This document shows, piece by piece, positions 51,515 to 63,479 of a stretch of DNA of 64,000 bases. Position 1 is the stretch's first letter. Each line of letters opens with the position of its first letter. The stretch spans positions 13,441,001 through 13,505,000 of the forward strand of contig NW_026262690.1 of the NCBI RefSeq assembly GCF_021869535.1. Reading direction: 5' to 3'. This DNA is from Mytilus californianus (taxonomy: Eukaryota; Mollusca; Bivalvia; Mytilida; Mytilidae). The notes below the pieces were generated by a model, which did not search any database, was not told the DNA's origin, and was given only the letters and a program-made list of their open reading frames with translations. Position numbers and translations under genes: made by a program.

Positions 51515-51747
51515 ATGCGCCAGCCTGGAGCAACTGGATACAACCACAGAGGTCGAACTCTGAACAGTTGGTGCAAGCATGGCCACAATATTCAAGCTTG
51601 ATACAGCTCTGAATTTGACACATTATAGATTTCTAACACAGAATAAATGTGGTCAGATAACTTAAAAATTTGAAATGGGACATTTAATCTACTTAATGGT
51701 CCAATATCCAAAATCTAATTCCATGGTTAGATTCAGCATATAAAAAC
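51515..51747 (+). repeat. Family G dispersed element, left part
   Basis: It starts AATGCGCCAGCCTGGAGCAA, then GGTGCAAGCATGGCCACAAT and CATGGTTAGATTCAGCATAT. It is cut by the family A element and resumes at 52787 (ATGCACAGTTAGATTCAGC). Confidence 0.7.
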
Positions 51748-52786
51748 ACAAGAGTGCACACGCTGAAATGTCTCGCCTTCTTTACTAACCATTGATATTA
51801 TGTTGATAGTCCTAAATGAAAGCATTACTACAACTATTACATAAACTTAACATGATCCAAGAAAATGAAGTCAAGGTCATATATGAACCAAAGGAGAAAT
51901 TCATGTACACCTTACAATCATTCAATACACTAAATATAGTTGACCTATTGCTTACAGTTCTCAAGAAAACTAGACATTGACCAATGAATTGTGAAAATGA
52001 GGTCAAGGTCAAATGAACCATGCCAGGCAGACATGAACAGCTTACATTCCTTCCATACAACAAATATAGCTGACCTATTGCTTATAGTTTAAGAAAACAG
52101 ACTAAAACACATAAACTTAACACTGAGCAATAAACCGTGAAAATGAGGTCAAGGTCAAATAAAACCTGCGAGACTGACATGTACATCATAGAATATTTCC
52201 ATACACCAAATATAGTTGACTTATTGCATATAGTATAAGAAAAAAGACCAAAACTCAAAAACTTAACTTTGACCACTGAACTATGAAAATGAGGTCAAGG
52301 TCAGATGACACCTACCAGTTGGACATGTACACCTTACAATCATTCCATATACCAATTATAGTAGACCTACTGCTTATAGTATCTAATATATGGACTTAAC
52401 CACGAAAACTTAACCTTGTTCACTGATCCATGAAATGAGGTTGAGGTCATATGAAAATTGTCTGACAGGCATGAGGACCTTGCAAGGTACACACATACTA
52501 AATATAGTTATCCTATTACTCATAATAAGAAAGAAATTAACATTACAAAAAATGTTGACTTTTTTTTTCAAGTATTCACTGAACCATGAAAATGAGGTCA
52601 AGGACAATGGACATATGACATACGGAAACTTCGTAACATAAGGCATCTATATACAAAGTATGAAGCATCCAGGTCTTCTAGCTTCTAAAATATAAAGTAT
52701 TTAAGAAGTTAGCTAACGCCGTCGCTGCCTGATCACTATCCCTATGTCGAGCTTTCTGCGACAAAAGTCGCAGGCTCGACAAAAAT
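51748..52786 (+). repeat. Family A dispersed element inserted in family G
   Basis: 5' end ACAAGAGTGCACACGCTGAA ATGTCTCGCC; about six modules with GAGGTCAAGGTCA; 3' end GCCGTCGCTGCCTGATCAC, ATGTCGAGCTTT, CTGCGAC, AAAA, GTCGCAG, GCTCGACAAAAA. Flanked by family G text on both sides, with about 115 bp of family G missing between. Confidence 0.85.
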
Positions 52787-52971
52787 CTGAATGCACAGTT
52801 AGATTCAGCATATCATAGAACCACAAGAATTCAGTTTTTGATGAAATCAAACAAAGTCTAATTTTGGACCCTTTTGACCTCAATGTAGACCTATTTAAAA
52901 ATGTCCAAATATCCAATATAGTAATACATGGTAAAAACATCAAACAATTCAAGACTTTAAATTAATTCTCA

Positions 52972-53935
52972 TTTTATACACAACACATTTTAAAGAAAGA
53001 CTTTTATTATATAACATAATAACTCTAAACATCATTATATAAATTAAACACCATAACATACATGTAACAATAAACATTTCTTTAACTTAAAATGTTACAT
53101 TATTGGCTTTCTTGGGGCTACTCATTCATTGGAAAATTTAACCTTTAAATTTTTTAAATACATAACAATGATGGGGAGATCCCTGCAGCAAACTTAACTG
53201 TATGAAATGTCACCTGGGGCGATCCCGGCAGGTGTGAGCTACTTGACTAGAGAAATTAAACTTAACTGTATGAAATGTCACCTGGGGCGATCCCGGCAGG
53301 TGTAAGCTACTTGACTAGAGAAATTACCGACCTGGCAGGAATTAACCCATCTGATGTATTATTGAATTGGGGGAGTATAATTCCCCTTGAATTATAAAGG
53401 CCTGATGCAATTATCCATAATATGAGTAGCCTCTAAATTGGTGAGAAAACAAGTCTAAATATACAATGTACATACATAAAACTAAACTTAATGACTAAGT
53501 TAGTTATTAATGATTAAAACGATTATTAAAGAACTAATATCATAACATCAATATCATATGTACAATAATATGTTATAAATCATTGTTAATTATTAAAAAA
53601 AGGCTAGAATGAAAATCCCTTAGGTTCAACAAATACAATATGAAGCTTCACTATCTATCTATACACTAACAGTTACATACTGGTAAGATACAAGTATATT
53701 ATTCGAAACCCAGATTGGAGTAGCTGGGGACGGTGGGTGGGATAGCTGATTAACATACATATGATACACGTGTAGGTAAGTTTGTCAATCTGATAATGAG
53801 GTCATCAAAACACATACCCCCTCTAGTAGTAAACAATAATAGAATCTAAAAATAGATTGACAGAGGCTTCTAAACTCTAGATAGAAGATAAATTGTGTTG
53901 TGTATAAACTATAATTTAATAAATCAAATTTCCTT
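52972..53935. mobile_element. TIR element copy 1, 0.96 kb
   Basis: The first 431 bases (52972-53402) are identical to 53934-54364, and the last 194 (53742-53935) to 58666-58859. Perfect 15-bp inverted repeats lie at 52973-52987 (TTTATACACAACACA) and 53894-53908. The 3' end extends about 27 bases past the inverted repeat, so the ends are asymmetric. The core 53403-53741 is not found in copy 2. The 5' part holds two 64-66-bp repeats with the hairpin CACCTG GGG CGAT CCC GG CAGGTG. No open frame. Confidence 0.85.
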
Positions 53936-54364
53936 TTATACACAACACATTTTAAAGAAAGACTTTTATTATATAACATAATAACTCTAAACATCATTAT
54001 ATAAATTAAACACCATAACATACATGTAACAATAAACATTTCTTTAACTTAAAATGTTACATTATTGGCTTTCTTGGGGCTACTCATTCATTGGAAAATT
54101 TAACCTTTAAATTTTTTAAATACATAACAATGATGGGGAGATCCCTGCAGCAAACTTAACTGTATGAAATGTCACCTGGGGCGATCCCGGCAGGTGTGAG
54201 CTACTTGACTAGAGAAATTAAACTTAACTGTATGAAATGTCACCTGGGGCGATCCCGGCAGGTGTAAGCTACTTGACTAGAGAAATTACCGACCTGGCAG
54301 GAATTAACCCATCTGATGTATTATTGAATTGGGGGAGTATAATTCCCCTTGAATTATAAAGGCC

Positions 54365-55489
54365 AAATTGAGTGAATTCATAATGAATGATGAATGAGTG
54401 AAAGCCCCCAAGAAATAATACCATATAAAAATATAAATTAGTTATAAGAAAACTATGACAAAGACTCAATGATACATTTATCATGATATTTGCAAATAAA
54501 CTTCTTATAAGTCCTGATGTATTGTCTTAAGAATGACTACGAAACTTTAGTTATAACCAAGGCATAACTGAGTTGTCCAAATAAGGAATAAACGCATTGC
54601 ATCAGAGTCACTTTAAAGAAAGGAGGAGAAAGTATACGGCCCCCATTCTCAAGTTAATTGTTACTTATACTAAGGCACCACTGGTTCAAACTATTCTTTA
54701 ATTGTAATCAGTCTTGGTGTTCTAAGTTTCACACCAAAAGCAAAGTACTACCCTGACATCAACATCACTGATTACTAGGCACTTTAGATTACATCCCTAA
54801 TTCAACAAGTGAATGTTTCCAGTTCATCGAAGAGAACCAAAGAACGCTGTTAAAATGCACAGTGTTACAGTATCTATGAAACGTGAGGAAAACTCCTGTT
54901 GATAACATGTTGTACAAACACTGTAATAAGGATGATGTAAATGTTGGCCTGTTCATAGAAGCCTACATGTAAGTTGTTTATCTTGCTCCATGCAAACAGA
55001 AGGTAATCGCTCGATCCCTGTTGTGGTGTAGTTATGACAAGCAAATAATGATATCAAAACCTAGCTATATAATAATTGCAATTCTTTCCGATTCTTTCAG
55101 TGTGTTATAAAGTATATCAAATGGTTCTCGGTGATAGTAGGAAGACAGTTCATGGAACTCTGTATGCCCCTAATTCGAAATGATATAAACTTGTACATTT
55201 GATTAAATTGTTGCGTTTAATGCTTAACGAAAGTTGCGTGACTGTCGTTCTAACACATTATACTATGATGGCAGGAATCAAGGTATTGATTTCCTTTATA
55301 TTCCGGTGCTATTGTTCTGAAGGCAGCATCAGGATACGATAGGTTATTAATATCTGTATCTGTATCTGTATTTTTCTGTAAATAAAGAAAAAGAAAAAAC
55401 GACCTGGGAAGTCCCAGTAGTCCTAAAATACTCCAGAGAGATCTAAGTGGAGATCCCAGCGGAGTTAAATATAAAACATTAATACGTAA
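54365..55489. other. Interior of TIR element copy 2, left part
   Basis: No open frame of note. A short perfect hairpin CTGGGAAGTCCCAG lies at 55405-55418 within GACCTGGGAAGTCCCAGTAG, followed by GGAGATCCCAGCGGAG. A TATCTG microsatellite (four units) is at 55351-55372. Confidence 0.6.
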
Positions 55490-56940
55490 TTATTAAGATA
55501 ATAAACAACCTGTGGCGATCCAGCAGGTGTATTGCCATATATACAAAGAGAATGAACGACCTGGGGCGATCCCGCAGGTGTATTACAATATATATAAAGT
55601 GAATGAATGACCTGTGGCGATCCAGCAGGTGTACAATATATAAAGAGAATGAATGACCTGTGGCGATCCAGCAGGTATAGTACAATATATATAAAGAGAA
55701 TGAATGACCTGTGGCGATCCAGCAGGTGTAGTACAATATATATAAAGAGAATGAATAACCTGTGGCGATCCAGCAGGTGTAGTACAATATATATATAAAG
55801 TGAATGAATGACCTGTGGCGATCCAGCAGGTGTGCAATATATATAAAGAGAATGAATGACCTGTGGCGATCCAGCAGGTGTACAATATATATAAAGAAAA
55901 TGAATGACCTGTGGCGATCCAGCAGGTGTACAATATATATAAAGAGAATGAATGACCTGTGGCGATCCAGCAGGTGTAGTACAATATATATAAAGAGAAT
56001 GAATGACCTGTGGCGATCCAGCAGGTGTGCAATATATATAAAGAGAATGAATAACCTGTGGCGATCCAGCAGGTGTAGTACAATATATATAAAGTGAATG
56101 AATGACCTGTGGCGATCCAGCAGGTGTGCAATATATATAAAGAGAATGAATGACCTGTGGCGATCCAGCAGGTGTACAATATATAAAGAGAATGAATGAC
56201 CTGTGGCGATCCAGCAGGTATAGTACAATATATATAAAGAGAATGAATGACCTGTGGCGATCCAGCAGGTGTAGTACAATATATATAAAGAGAATGAATG
56301 ACCTGTGGCGATCCAGCAGGTGTGCAATATATATAAAGAGAATGAATAACCTGTGGCGATCCAGCAGGTGTAGTACAATATGTATAAAGTGAATGAATGA
56401 CCTGTGGCGATCCAGCAGGTGTGCAATATATATAAAGAGAATGAATGACCTGTGGCGATCCAGCAGGTGTAGTGCAATATATATAAAGAGACTGAATGAC
56501 CTGTGGCGATCCAGCAGGTGTAGTGCAATATATAAAGTGAATGAATAACCTGTGGCGATCCAGCAGGTGTAGTACAATATAAATAAATGAATGAATGACC
56601 TGTGGCGATCCAGCAGGTGTGCAATATATATAAAGAGAATGAATAACCTGTGGCGATCCAGCAGGTGTAGTACAATATATATAAAGAGACTGAACGACCT
56701 GTGGCGATCCAGCAGGTGTAGTTCAATATATATAAGTGAATGAATGACCTGTGGCGATCCAGCAGGTGTAGTTCAATATATATAAAGTAAATGAATGACC
56801 TGTGGCGATCCAGCAGGTGTAGTGCAATATATATAAAGAGAATGAATGATTGACCTGTGGCGATCCAGCAGGTGTAGAACGATATATATAAAGAGAATGA
56901 ATGACTTAGTGCAATATATATAAAGAGAATGAACGACCTG
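55490..56940. repeat. 44-48-bp hairpin satellite, about 30 copies
   Basis: Unit: GAATGACCTGTGGCGATCCA GCAGGTGTAGTACAATATAT ATAAAGA. The core ACCTG TGG CGAT CCA G CAGGT can form an 8-bp stem with a CGAT loop and one bulged base. The core is nearly invariant in all units, while spacers vary in AT repeats (ATATATATAAAG) and length. Long minus-strand frames across the array (up to 415 codons) arise from the period and lack any protein logic. Confidence 0.93.
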
Positions 56941-56969
56941 AAATATAATACAATTTATTACTTTACTGT

Positions 56970-57260
56970 ATGAAATGTCCACCTGGGGAGATGCCAGCAG
57001 GTGTGGAGCAATCTAGAATAGAGATATAAACATGATAAATACTGTGTGCTACATGTACTATGTGCATATAAATACATATTGATGACTAATACTGCACGAA
57101 ATGTTCACCTGGAGTGATCCCAGCAGGTGTGGAGCAATCTAGAATAGAGATATAAATACTGTGTGCTAGTATGTGCTGAAATATAATACATATAAATACA
57201 TATTTATTACTTATACTGTACAAAATATTCACCTAGGGAGATCCCGGAAGGTGTAGAGTA
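56970..57260. repeat. Three diverged 125-bp hairpin repeats
   Basis: Units start ACTGTATGAAATGTCCACCT and contain GCAGGTGTGGAGCAATCTAG AATAGAGATATAAA. The hairpin core varies: CACCTGGGGAGATGCCAGCAGGTG, CACCTGGAGTGATCCCAGCAGGTG-like and CACCTAGGGAGATCCCGGAAGGTG. They are closer to the core in 53190-53330 than to the satellite. Confidence 0.8.
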
Positions 57261-57689
57261 ATCTAGAATAGAGATATAAATAATGTGTGCTACTATGTGC
57301 TGAAATATATTACATATAATATATAGTATTATTTATACTATGTAACTGCTGTTAATCCTGATATAAGGAGATGTATGTTTTGTTTATTAATGAAATATAT
57401 AAATATTACTTATACTTAACAAAGGCAAAGTTTCCACCAATACAATATATTCAGTTGCATATCCTAAAGAAGTGCAGACATATATATGCATATCCTATAC
57501 GTGTCCTCCAATCTCCATGCTGTTCTTCACTCCCTGCTGCAGTAGAATGGTAAACCCCAATGTGTAGTGTATGATCTACGAGTGCCGTAGGTGCTGTTGG
57601 ACTAGTATTGATCGTGCTTGGAAAGACTTGCGGAATTTTTTATAGTTGCAAGGACTAATCTTGAACTACTGATTTGACACCTGTTTACT

Positions 57690-58540
57690 GTTGATTACCG
57701 TATGACGACATCTTCTCATTCTCCTGGTACGGAATTGACCTCGTACATGTACTAATGTGATAATACTAACTCCGCTCGGTAAAGCAGGAGGCTTCTTCAT
57801 TGAATAAAGTAAATATATGTTCTTTAATTAAATATAGTCATTGGGTTGCTGCTGTAATATTTGTGTTTCCACCAAAGGCAGTGGCTCTGCAAAATAACCG
57901 TAACAGATTCGTACATGTATGTATACTCTTTAATCACGATCACTGACTTCCCGAGCCTGGGCGGTAGGAACATGCTTATTCAAAGACGGTGAAGCGTTGA
58001 AGAGCCGACGCAATTGAATAACTGCCTGAAGAGCTGGGAGTGTGATTGTTTCTGATGTAGCAGGAGTACAAAAATGGAGTGTATGGAATTGTTGACTGCC
58101 GCCGACAAAGTAGTTAAAACTGGCCAACCCAAAACTAGCGGGCTTATGTAATGATACTGTCATTTGGAATATTGTTTGACAAACAGATAATTATTTATTC
58201 AAAGCTGTAGATTAAAACGTTGAACGAAAGTTTACTCTTTGTCGTTCTTATCCCATAATTGTTATTTTGGTTACATTTTTTGCGGTGCATTGTGGGATCG
58301 CGCACTGGTCAATTGAGATGTAACTTCTAACATGCTGTCATGGCCGAAGGTTTCAAAAATCGAACTAAAGTCAATAAGCCATTCTCCTAGCGATAGTTGG
58401 GCATTTAATGTCCTTTGTTCTCAGCTCTGCACGAAATCTAGTTTAATTCCAGTTTCGAAAGTTCTGGATCATAAGACGAATGTTTCTGTTACCTGGGGGT
58501 TACCCATGGCACACTTGGAAAAGTGATACGTTGAGGAGAT
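57690..58540. other. GC-richer tract inside the TIR element
   Basis: Noticeably less AT-rich than the surroundings. On the minus strand a frame (58163-57930) of 77 codons ends at a TGA-type stop with ordinary amino-acid composition (AREVSDRD at the end) but no recognised domain. On the plus strand GGTGCATTGTGGGATCGCGC near 58284 looks promoter-like, and an ATG follows at 58340 with MAEGFKNRTKVNKPFS then a stop. It could be captured gene sequence (an exon or promoter) or a remnant of an element gene. Function unknown. Confidence 0.35.
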
Positions 58541-58859
58541 AATCATTACTCAATCAAATGAACAATATCCAATCACTATTTCAAAGAAGCGTATATCCAT
58601 GTCAATTGATTGTTAACATACGGATACTAAATAGATTTTCGAATATGGTTCGAAAACAGTAAATAATAGCTGATTAACATACATATGATACACGTGTAGG
58701 TAAGTTTGTCAATCTGATAATGAGGTCATCAAAACACATACCCCCTCTAGTAGTAAACAATAATAGAATCTAAAAATAGATTGACAGAGGCTTCTAAACT
58801 CTAGATAGAAGATAAATTGTGTTGTGTATAAACTATAATTTAATAAATCAAATTTCCTT

Positions 58860-59304
58860 GAAATTGGTTAAAAGATTTGTATTGATTTTCAATTGAAGAT
58901 TACTTGCTGTTGTGCAATACTTTGCTGTTGTGCAATACTTAGTAAATCTGTTTACAAACTAAATATAATAATTTACACACCCTGTTTGGTGTGTAGCTCC
59001 TGCCATATCAGTATTTTTTGTTTCTTTATATAGATCAGAAATAATTTATGTTAGAACCAGCTTAGTCAGTATTAGAAAAGTCTTGTTTTTAGCCCCTATT
59101 TGGCCTCTAATTTCTTAACAATTAAAGCCACAACCCACAAAATCAACCCCAACCTTCTGTGTGTGGTATGGAACCTTGTGGTACAATTTCATAGAGATCC
59201 ATTGACTAATACTTAAGTATTTGTCCGGAAACCAGAAAAACCTTGTTCCTGTTATTTTGTTGTAGGAAGCAGAAGTACTTAGAGAGAACCTTGGACTGCA
59301 GGAC
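58860..59304. other. Spacer with a family G module
   Basis: 59090-59240 is a single diverged family G module (GATCCATTGACTAATAC; TTGTCCGGAAACCAGAAAAA). A 19-bp direct repeat TTGCTGTTGTGCAATACTT is at about 58903-58941. No gene. Confidence 0.55.
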
Positions 59305-59578
59305 CGGGTAGTTCATCTCTTGATTAAATTTTAACCAAGGGTTAAATATTATAACCCTTGGTTAAAATTTAACCATAGGTTATTTTCTGTTGTTCATCCT
59401 GTGGTTAAATTTAACCCTTTGTTAAATCCTTGGTTAGATGATTCAGATTTAACCTTGCTTCGGACCTCTGTTAAAATTTTAACCAAGGAATAGTTTTGTC
59501 TAAAAGTACGATTCTCTGTTTATTACTAGATTGGAAAGGTCACTAAACGTATTCTTCTTTATCTACAACCATTAGTTA
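59305..59578 (+). repeat. Family K palindromic repeat, second copy
   Basis: Starts GACCGGGTAGTTCATCTCTTG. Contains the long inverted repeat TTTTAACCAAGGGTTA / TAACCCTTGGTTAAAA around 59331-59369. Matches 50588-50880 and continues, after the family A element, at 61480-61690 (matching 51300-51530). Confidence 0.75.
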
Positions 59579-61460
59579 TCACAAGAGTGGACACACAGAA
59601 ATGTCTCGCCTGTTGTGTATTTCTAATTGAAGTTATGTTGAAAGTAAATGCTATCAGACATACATTATAAATTTTAAGCTGTAAATAATGAGATAATGTC
59701 GCTGCTGCTGATGCCTGTATGAACGCTAAATCTGCTGCCAGGCCTGCTGAAGACAACTATCCTAGTGTCTTCATACTACTAATTGTATAGGTTATTATCC
59801 GCTATATGAAGATATGCTGGATAACTGTGGTTAAGAGTGAAATAACTTAATGATATACCATTGATATTGATTATTGTGATTAAAGATGGCAGTGAAGAAT
59901 GAAAAAACTAACATTGACCTATGAACCATGAAAATAAGGTCAAGGTCATATGAACCCTGCCAGACAGACAGATACGCCTTACAATCATTCCATACACCAA
60001 ATAAAGTTGACCTATTGCTTACATTTTCTAAGAAACAAGTTCAGCATTAAAACGTAACATTGACAAATGAGCCATGTAAAAGGGGTTAAGGTCATATGAT
60101 ACCTGGCAGACAGACATAAGCACCTTATAAACATTCCATACACCAAATATAGTTGACCTATTGCTTATAGTTGAACAAAAATAGACCAAAACACCAAATT
60201 TTAACACTAAGCAATGAACCATGAAAATCAGGTCAAGGTCAGATAAAACCTGCAAGACAGACATGTACATCCTAAAATATTTCCATACACCAAATATAGT
60301 TCACCTATTGCATATAGTATAAGAAAAAAGGACCAAAACTAAAAGACTTAACTTTGACCACTGAACCATGAAAATGAGGTCAAGGTCAGATGACACCTGC
60401 CAGTTGGACATGTACACCTTACAATCATTGCATAATCCAAATATAGTTGACCTATTGCTGAAAGTATTAGAAAAATAGACCAAAAACAAAAACTTAACAT
60501 TGAGCAATGAACAGTAAAAATGAGGTCAAGGTCAAATAAAACATGCCAGACTGACATGTACATCGTAAAATATTTTCATACAACAAATATAGTTGACATA
60601 TTGCTTATAGTTTAAGAAAAATAGACCAAAACACAAAAACTTAACACTGAGCAATGAACTGTGAAAATGAGGTCGAGGTCAAATAAAACCTGCGCGACTG
60701 ACATATAGATCATGAAATATTTCCATATACCAAATATAGTTGACCTATTGATGAAGTATTAGAAAAAAAGACCAAAACTCAAAATCTTTAAACTTTGACC
60801 ACTGAACCATGAAAATGAGGTCAAGGTCAAATGACATCTGCCAGCTAGACATGTACACCTTACAATCATTCCATACACCAAATATAGTAGACCTATTGCA
60901 TACAGTATAAGAAAAACAGACCAAAACACAAAAACTTAACTATAACCACTGAACCATGAAAATGAGGTCAAGGTCAGATGACACCTGCCAGTTGGACATG
61001 TACACCTTACAGTCCTTCCATACACCGAATATACTTGACCTATTTCTTATAGTATCTGAGATATGGACTTGACCACCAAAACTTAAACTTGTTCACTGAT
61101 CCATGAAATGAGGTCGAGGTCAAGTGAAAACTGTCTGAAGGGCATGAGGACCTTGCAAGGTATGCACATACCAAATATAGTTATCCTTCTAATTATAATG
61201 AGAGAGAATTTAACATTACAAAAAATGTTAACTTTTTTTTCAAGTAGTCACTGAACCATGAAAATGAGGTCAAGGACATTGGACATGTGCCTGACGGAAA
61301 CTTCGTAACATGAGGCATCCATATAGAAAGTATGAAGCATCCAGGTCTTCGACCTTCTAAAATATAAAGCTTTTAAGAAGTTAGCTAACACCGCCGCCGC
61401 CGCCGGATCACTTTCCCTATGTCAAGTTTTCTGCGACAAAAGTTGCTGGCTCGACAAAAA
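59579..61460 (+). repeat. Family A dispersed element, longest copy
   Basis: 5' end CACAAGAGTGGACACACAGA AATGTCTCGCC. The first ~300 bases differ from other copies (a ATGTCGCTGCTGCTGATGCC segment at 59696). About ten modules follow with the CCATGAAAATGAGGTCAAGG motif, and the 3' end has GCCGCCGCCGCCGGATCAC, CTGCGAC, AAAA, GTTGCTG, GCTCGACAAAAA. Inserted inside the family K-type block. Confidence 0.85.
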
Positions 61461-61828
61461 ACTGATTAAAACTGATTAATTACATTTTACAGTCCTTCCC
61501 CCTTTTCTGCATCGACGTTTACGTGTACCTATCATACGTTTTCAAATCAACATTTTTTTACCTGGGCATCTTCTACGTTAATAAACAAATGTATGCAGCA
61601 AAATTAAACAATTTTTAGTAAGATAATGTATTTATCTAGATAATCAAATAATTTACGATCAACGCATCTTTTCAAACAAAAGGTGCTCTCTGTCACGTCC
61701 GCGTTGTTGTTCTATTTAATGAACTGAGATGCTGAAAAACGTATTGTTTTTTATAAGAAATCATATTTATTGACCAAACAGTTTTTCTAGGACCAGAAAA
61801 AAGTGTTCATAATTCTTATTTTAATAAT
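61461..61828. other. Right half of the block paralogous to 51300-51530
   Basis: 61480-61690 matches 51300-51530 (TTTTACAGTC, TTAATAAACAAAT, TTTTTAGTAAGATAATGTAT). No coding signal. Confidence 0.6.
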
Positions 61829-62816
61829 AAACTGTTATCACAGAGATATGTCTCGCCTTTTTGTAATTTTGATAATGCAAATGTTGAAATTAAAATAGCG
61901 ATACTTTAACATGTAAGTTATGCACATATTCAAAGTCGATGAACCATGACTGAAGGTAAATGGCTAAACAATCTCCATGGAATGAGATGTGCCAATGCTA
62001 ATACAACTGCATACCAATAACCATTGACTTATTATAAGTCGTTCCCTTTAAACAAACCTAAACTTGTAAACTATGTAAAAGTTTCAAAGTCAATGAACCA
62101 TGATCAGGGGTAGGGCTATATAATCTCCATGGAAACGATACTTGCAAATGCCAATAAATTTGCATACCAAATATCATTGACTTAACATTAGCAGTTCATC
62201 TTAAACTGATCTAATCACAAACTAATACATGTAAACTAAGCAAAAGTTTCAAAGTAAATAGACCATGACTGAGGGGGCGGGGCCACATATTCTCCATGGA
62301 AATGAGATGTACTAATGCTTATACAACTGAACATCAATTAACATTGGCCTACCACTAATGGTTCCCCTTGAACTGACCTAATCACAAACTAATACATGTT
62401 AACTTAGCAAAATTTTCAAAGTCTATAGACCATGACTAAGGGGGCGGAGCCAAATAATCTCCATGGAAATGAGATATGCCAATGCTTATACAACTGCATA
62501 CCAAATATCATTGACCTACCACTAGTGGTTCCCCATAAATTGACCTAATCACAAACTAATACATGTAAACTATGAAAAGTTTCAAAGTCAATAGACCTTG
62601 ACTGAGGGGGCGGGGCAATATAATCTCCATGGTAATGAGATGTGCCAATGATAATACAACTGCATACCAAATATCATTGACCTACCACTAGTGGTTCACC
62701 ATGAACTAGACCTAATCACAAACTAATACATTGTTGACGCCGCCGATGCCGCCGCCGACGCCGGAAACAGCATACATATGTCTCGCTTTTTGACTCCGTC
62801 AAGGCGAGACAAAAAT
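61829..62816 (+). repeat. Family B dispersed element, full copy
   Basis: 5' end AACTGTTATCACAGAGATAT GTCTCGCC; about six modules with TGAACCATGACTGA, GGGGGCGG, TCTCCATGGAAATGAGATG and TGACCTAATCACAAACTAAT; 3' end GACGCCGCCGATGCCGCCG, then GTCTCGC, TTTTTGAC, TCC, GTCAA, GGCGAGACAAAAA. The 3' arm GGCGAGAC complements the 5' GTCTCGCC. Confidence 0.88.
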
Positions 62817-62824
62817 GAACATTC

Positions 62825-62935
62825 TATGAAAATTGAACAATGGGTTACGTAACCCTCAGTTAAAAGATTTAACCCTGGGTTATATTTAACCAAGGGCTAT
62901 GTTTAACCGAGAGATGAACAACCGGGTCCAGAAGA
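62825..62935 (-). repeat. Family K fragment, inverted
   Basis: Reverse complement gives GGACCCGGTTGTTCATCTCT then a GGTTAAA-rich stretch, as at 50588. Short and diverged after about 100 bases. Confidence 0.65.
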
Positions 62936-63239
62936 AACTGAAAAACAGAAGACATATGCAGATTGATCTCCAGGTTAAAGTCTGGGTCGCTTTGACCCCA
63001 AAAGTACCCATTCTAGTATACTCCATTGTGGTGTGTCAAGTTTCTGGTTTCACAATGTTTGCTGTCTTACAAATAGTACTAAATAACAACTGAACTTAGC
63101 AAATTGCTGTAAACACAGAAAAAGACCCAACCACATGGTTGCTTCTGGGCAGAAATTGGTAATTATCATGTCCAAGACTTCATCAAAATATTTTTAATTC
63201 ATCTATCAGAGACACACTTTATTGTCTGCTGTATTGCAC

Positions 63240-63415
63240 TGAATTACATAGCCGATACAATCATTTTGGCTAGCAACAAGTAGTATTACAAAGTGCTGTA
63301 AAAAGTGGAATTACATAGCCAATACAATCATTTTGGCTAGCAACAAGTTGTATTACACAGTGCTGTAACAAGTGAAATTACATAGCCAATACAGTCATTT
63401 TGGCTAGCGCGTTCA
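63240..63415. repeat. 67-bp tandem repeat, 2.6 copies
   Basis: Units start GAATTACATAGCCAATACAA TCATTTTGGCTAGCAAC at exact 67-base spacings (63241, 63308, 63375). Confidence 0.9.
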
Positions 63416-63479
63416 CATACCCCAAGTCCCCACATTATCATTGGAGAAATAAAATAAGTGTAAGAAAAAAAAATTGTAT

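Larger units (their letters stand above)
53936..58859. mobile_element. TIR element copy 2, 4.9 kb, joined head to tail to copy 1
   Basis: Same ends as copy 1, with inverted repeats at 53935-53949 and 58818-58832. The two elements abut with only TT shared at the junction. The interior holds the hairpin satellite (55490-56940), three more hairpin units (56970-57260) and a GC-richer tract (57690-58540). No intact replicase, helicase, transposase or recombinase frame is seen. Head-to-tail joining, T-T junction and 3' sequence beyond the inverted repeat recall Helentron/HINE elements (rolling-circle); this is inference. Confidence 0.75.

Noticed and set aside
52972-54364. LTR retrotransposon with 431-bp LTRs
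   Set aside because: The 'LTRs' enclose only 531 bp with no primer site, tract or genes, and the segment 53742-53935 recurs at 58666, showing that the repeats are element ends in tandem, not LTRs.
55465-56726. Minus-strand open frames of 370-415 codons
   Set aside because: They lie wholly in the hairpin satellite; frames shift between units and the peptide is a simple translation of the repeat.
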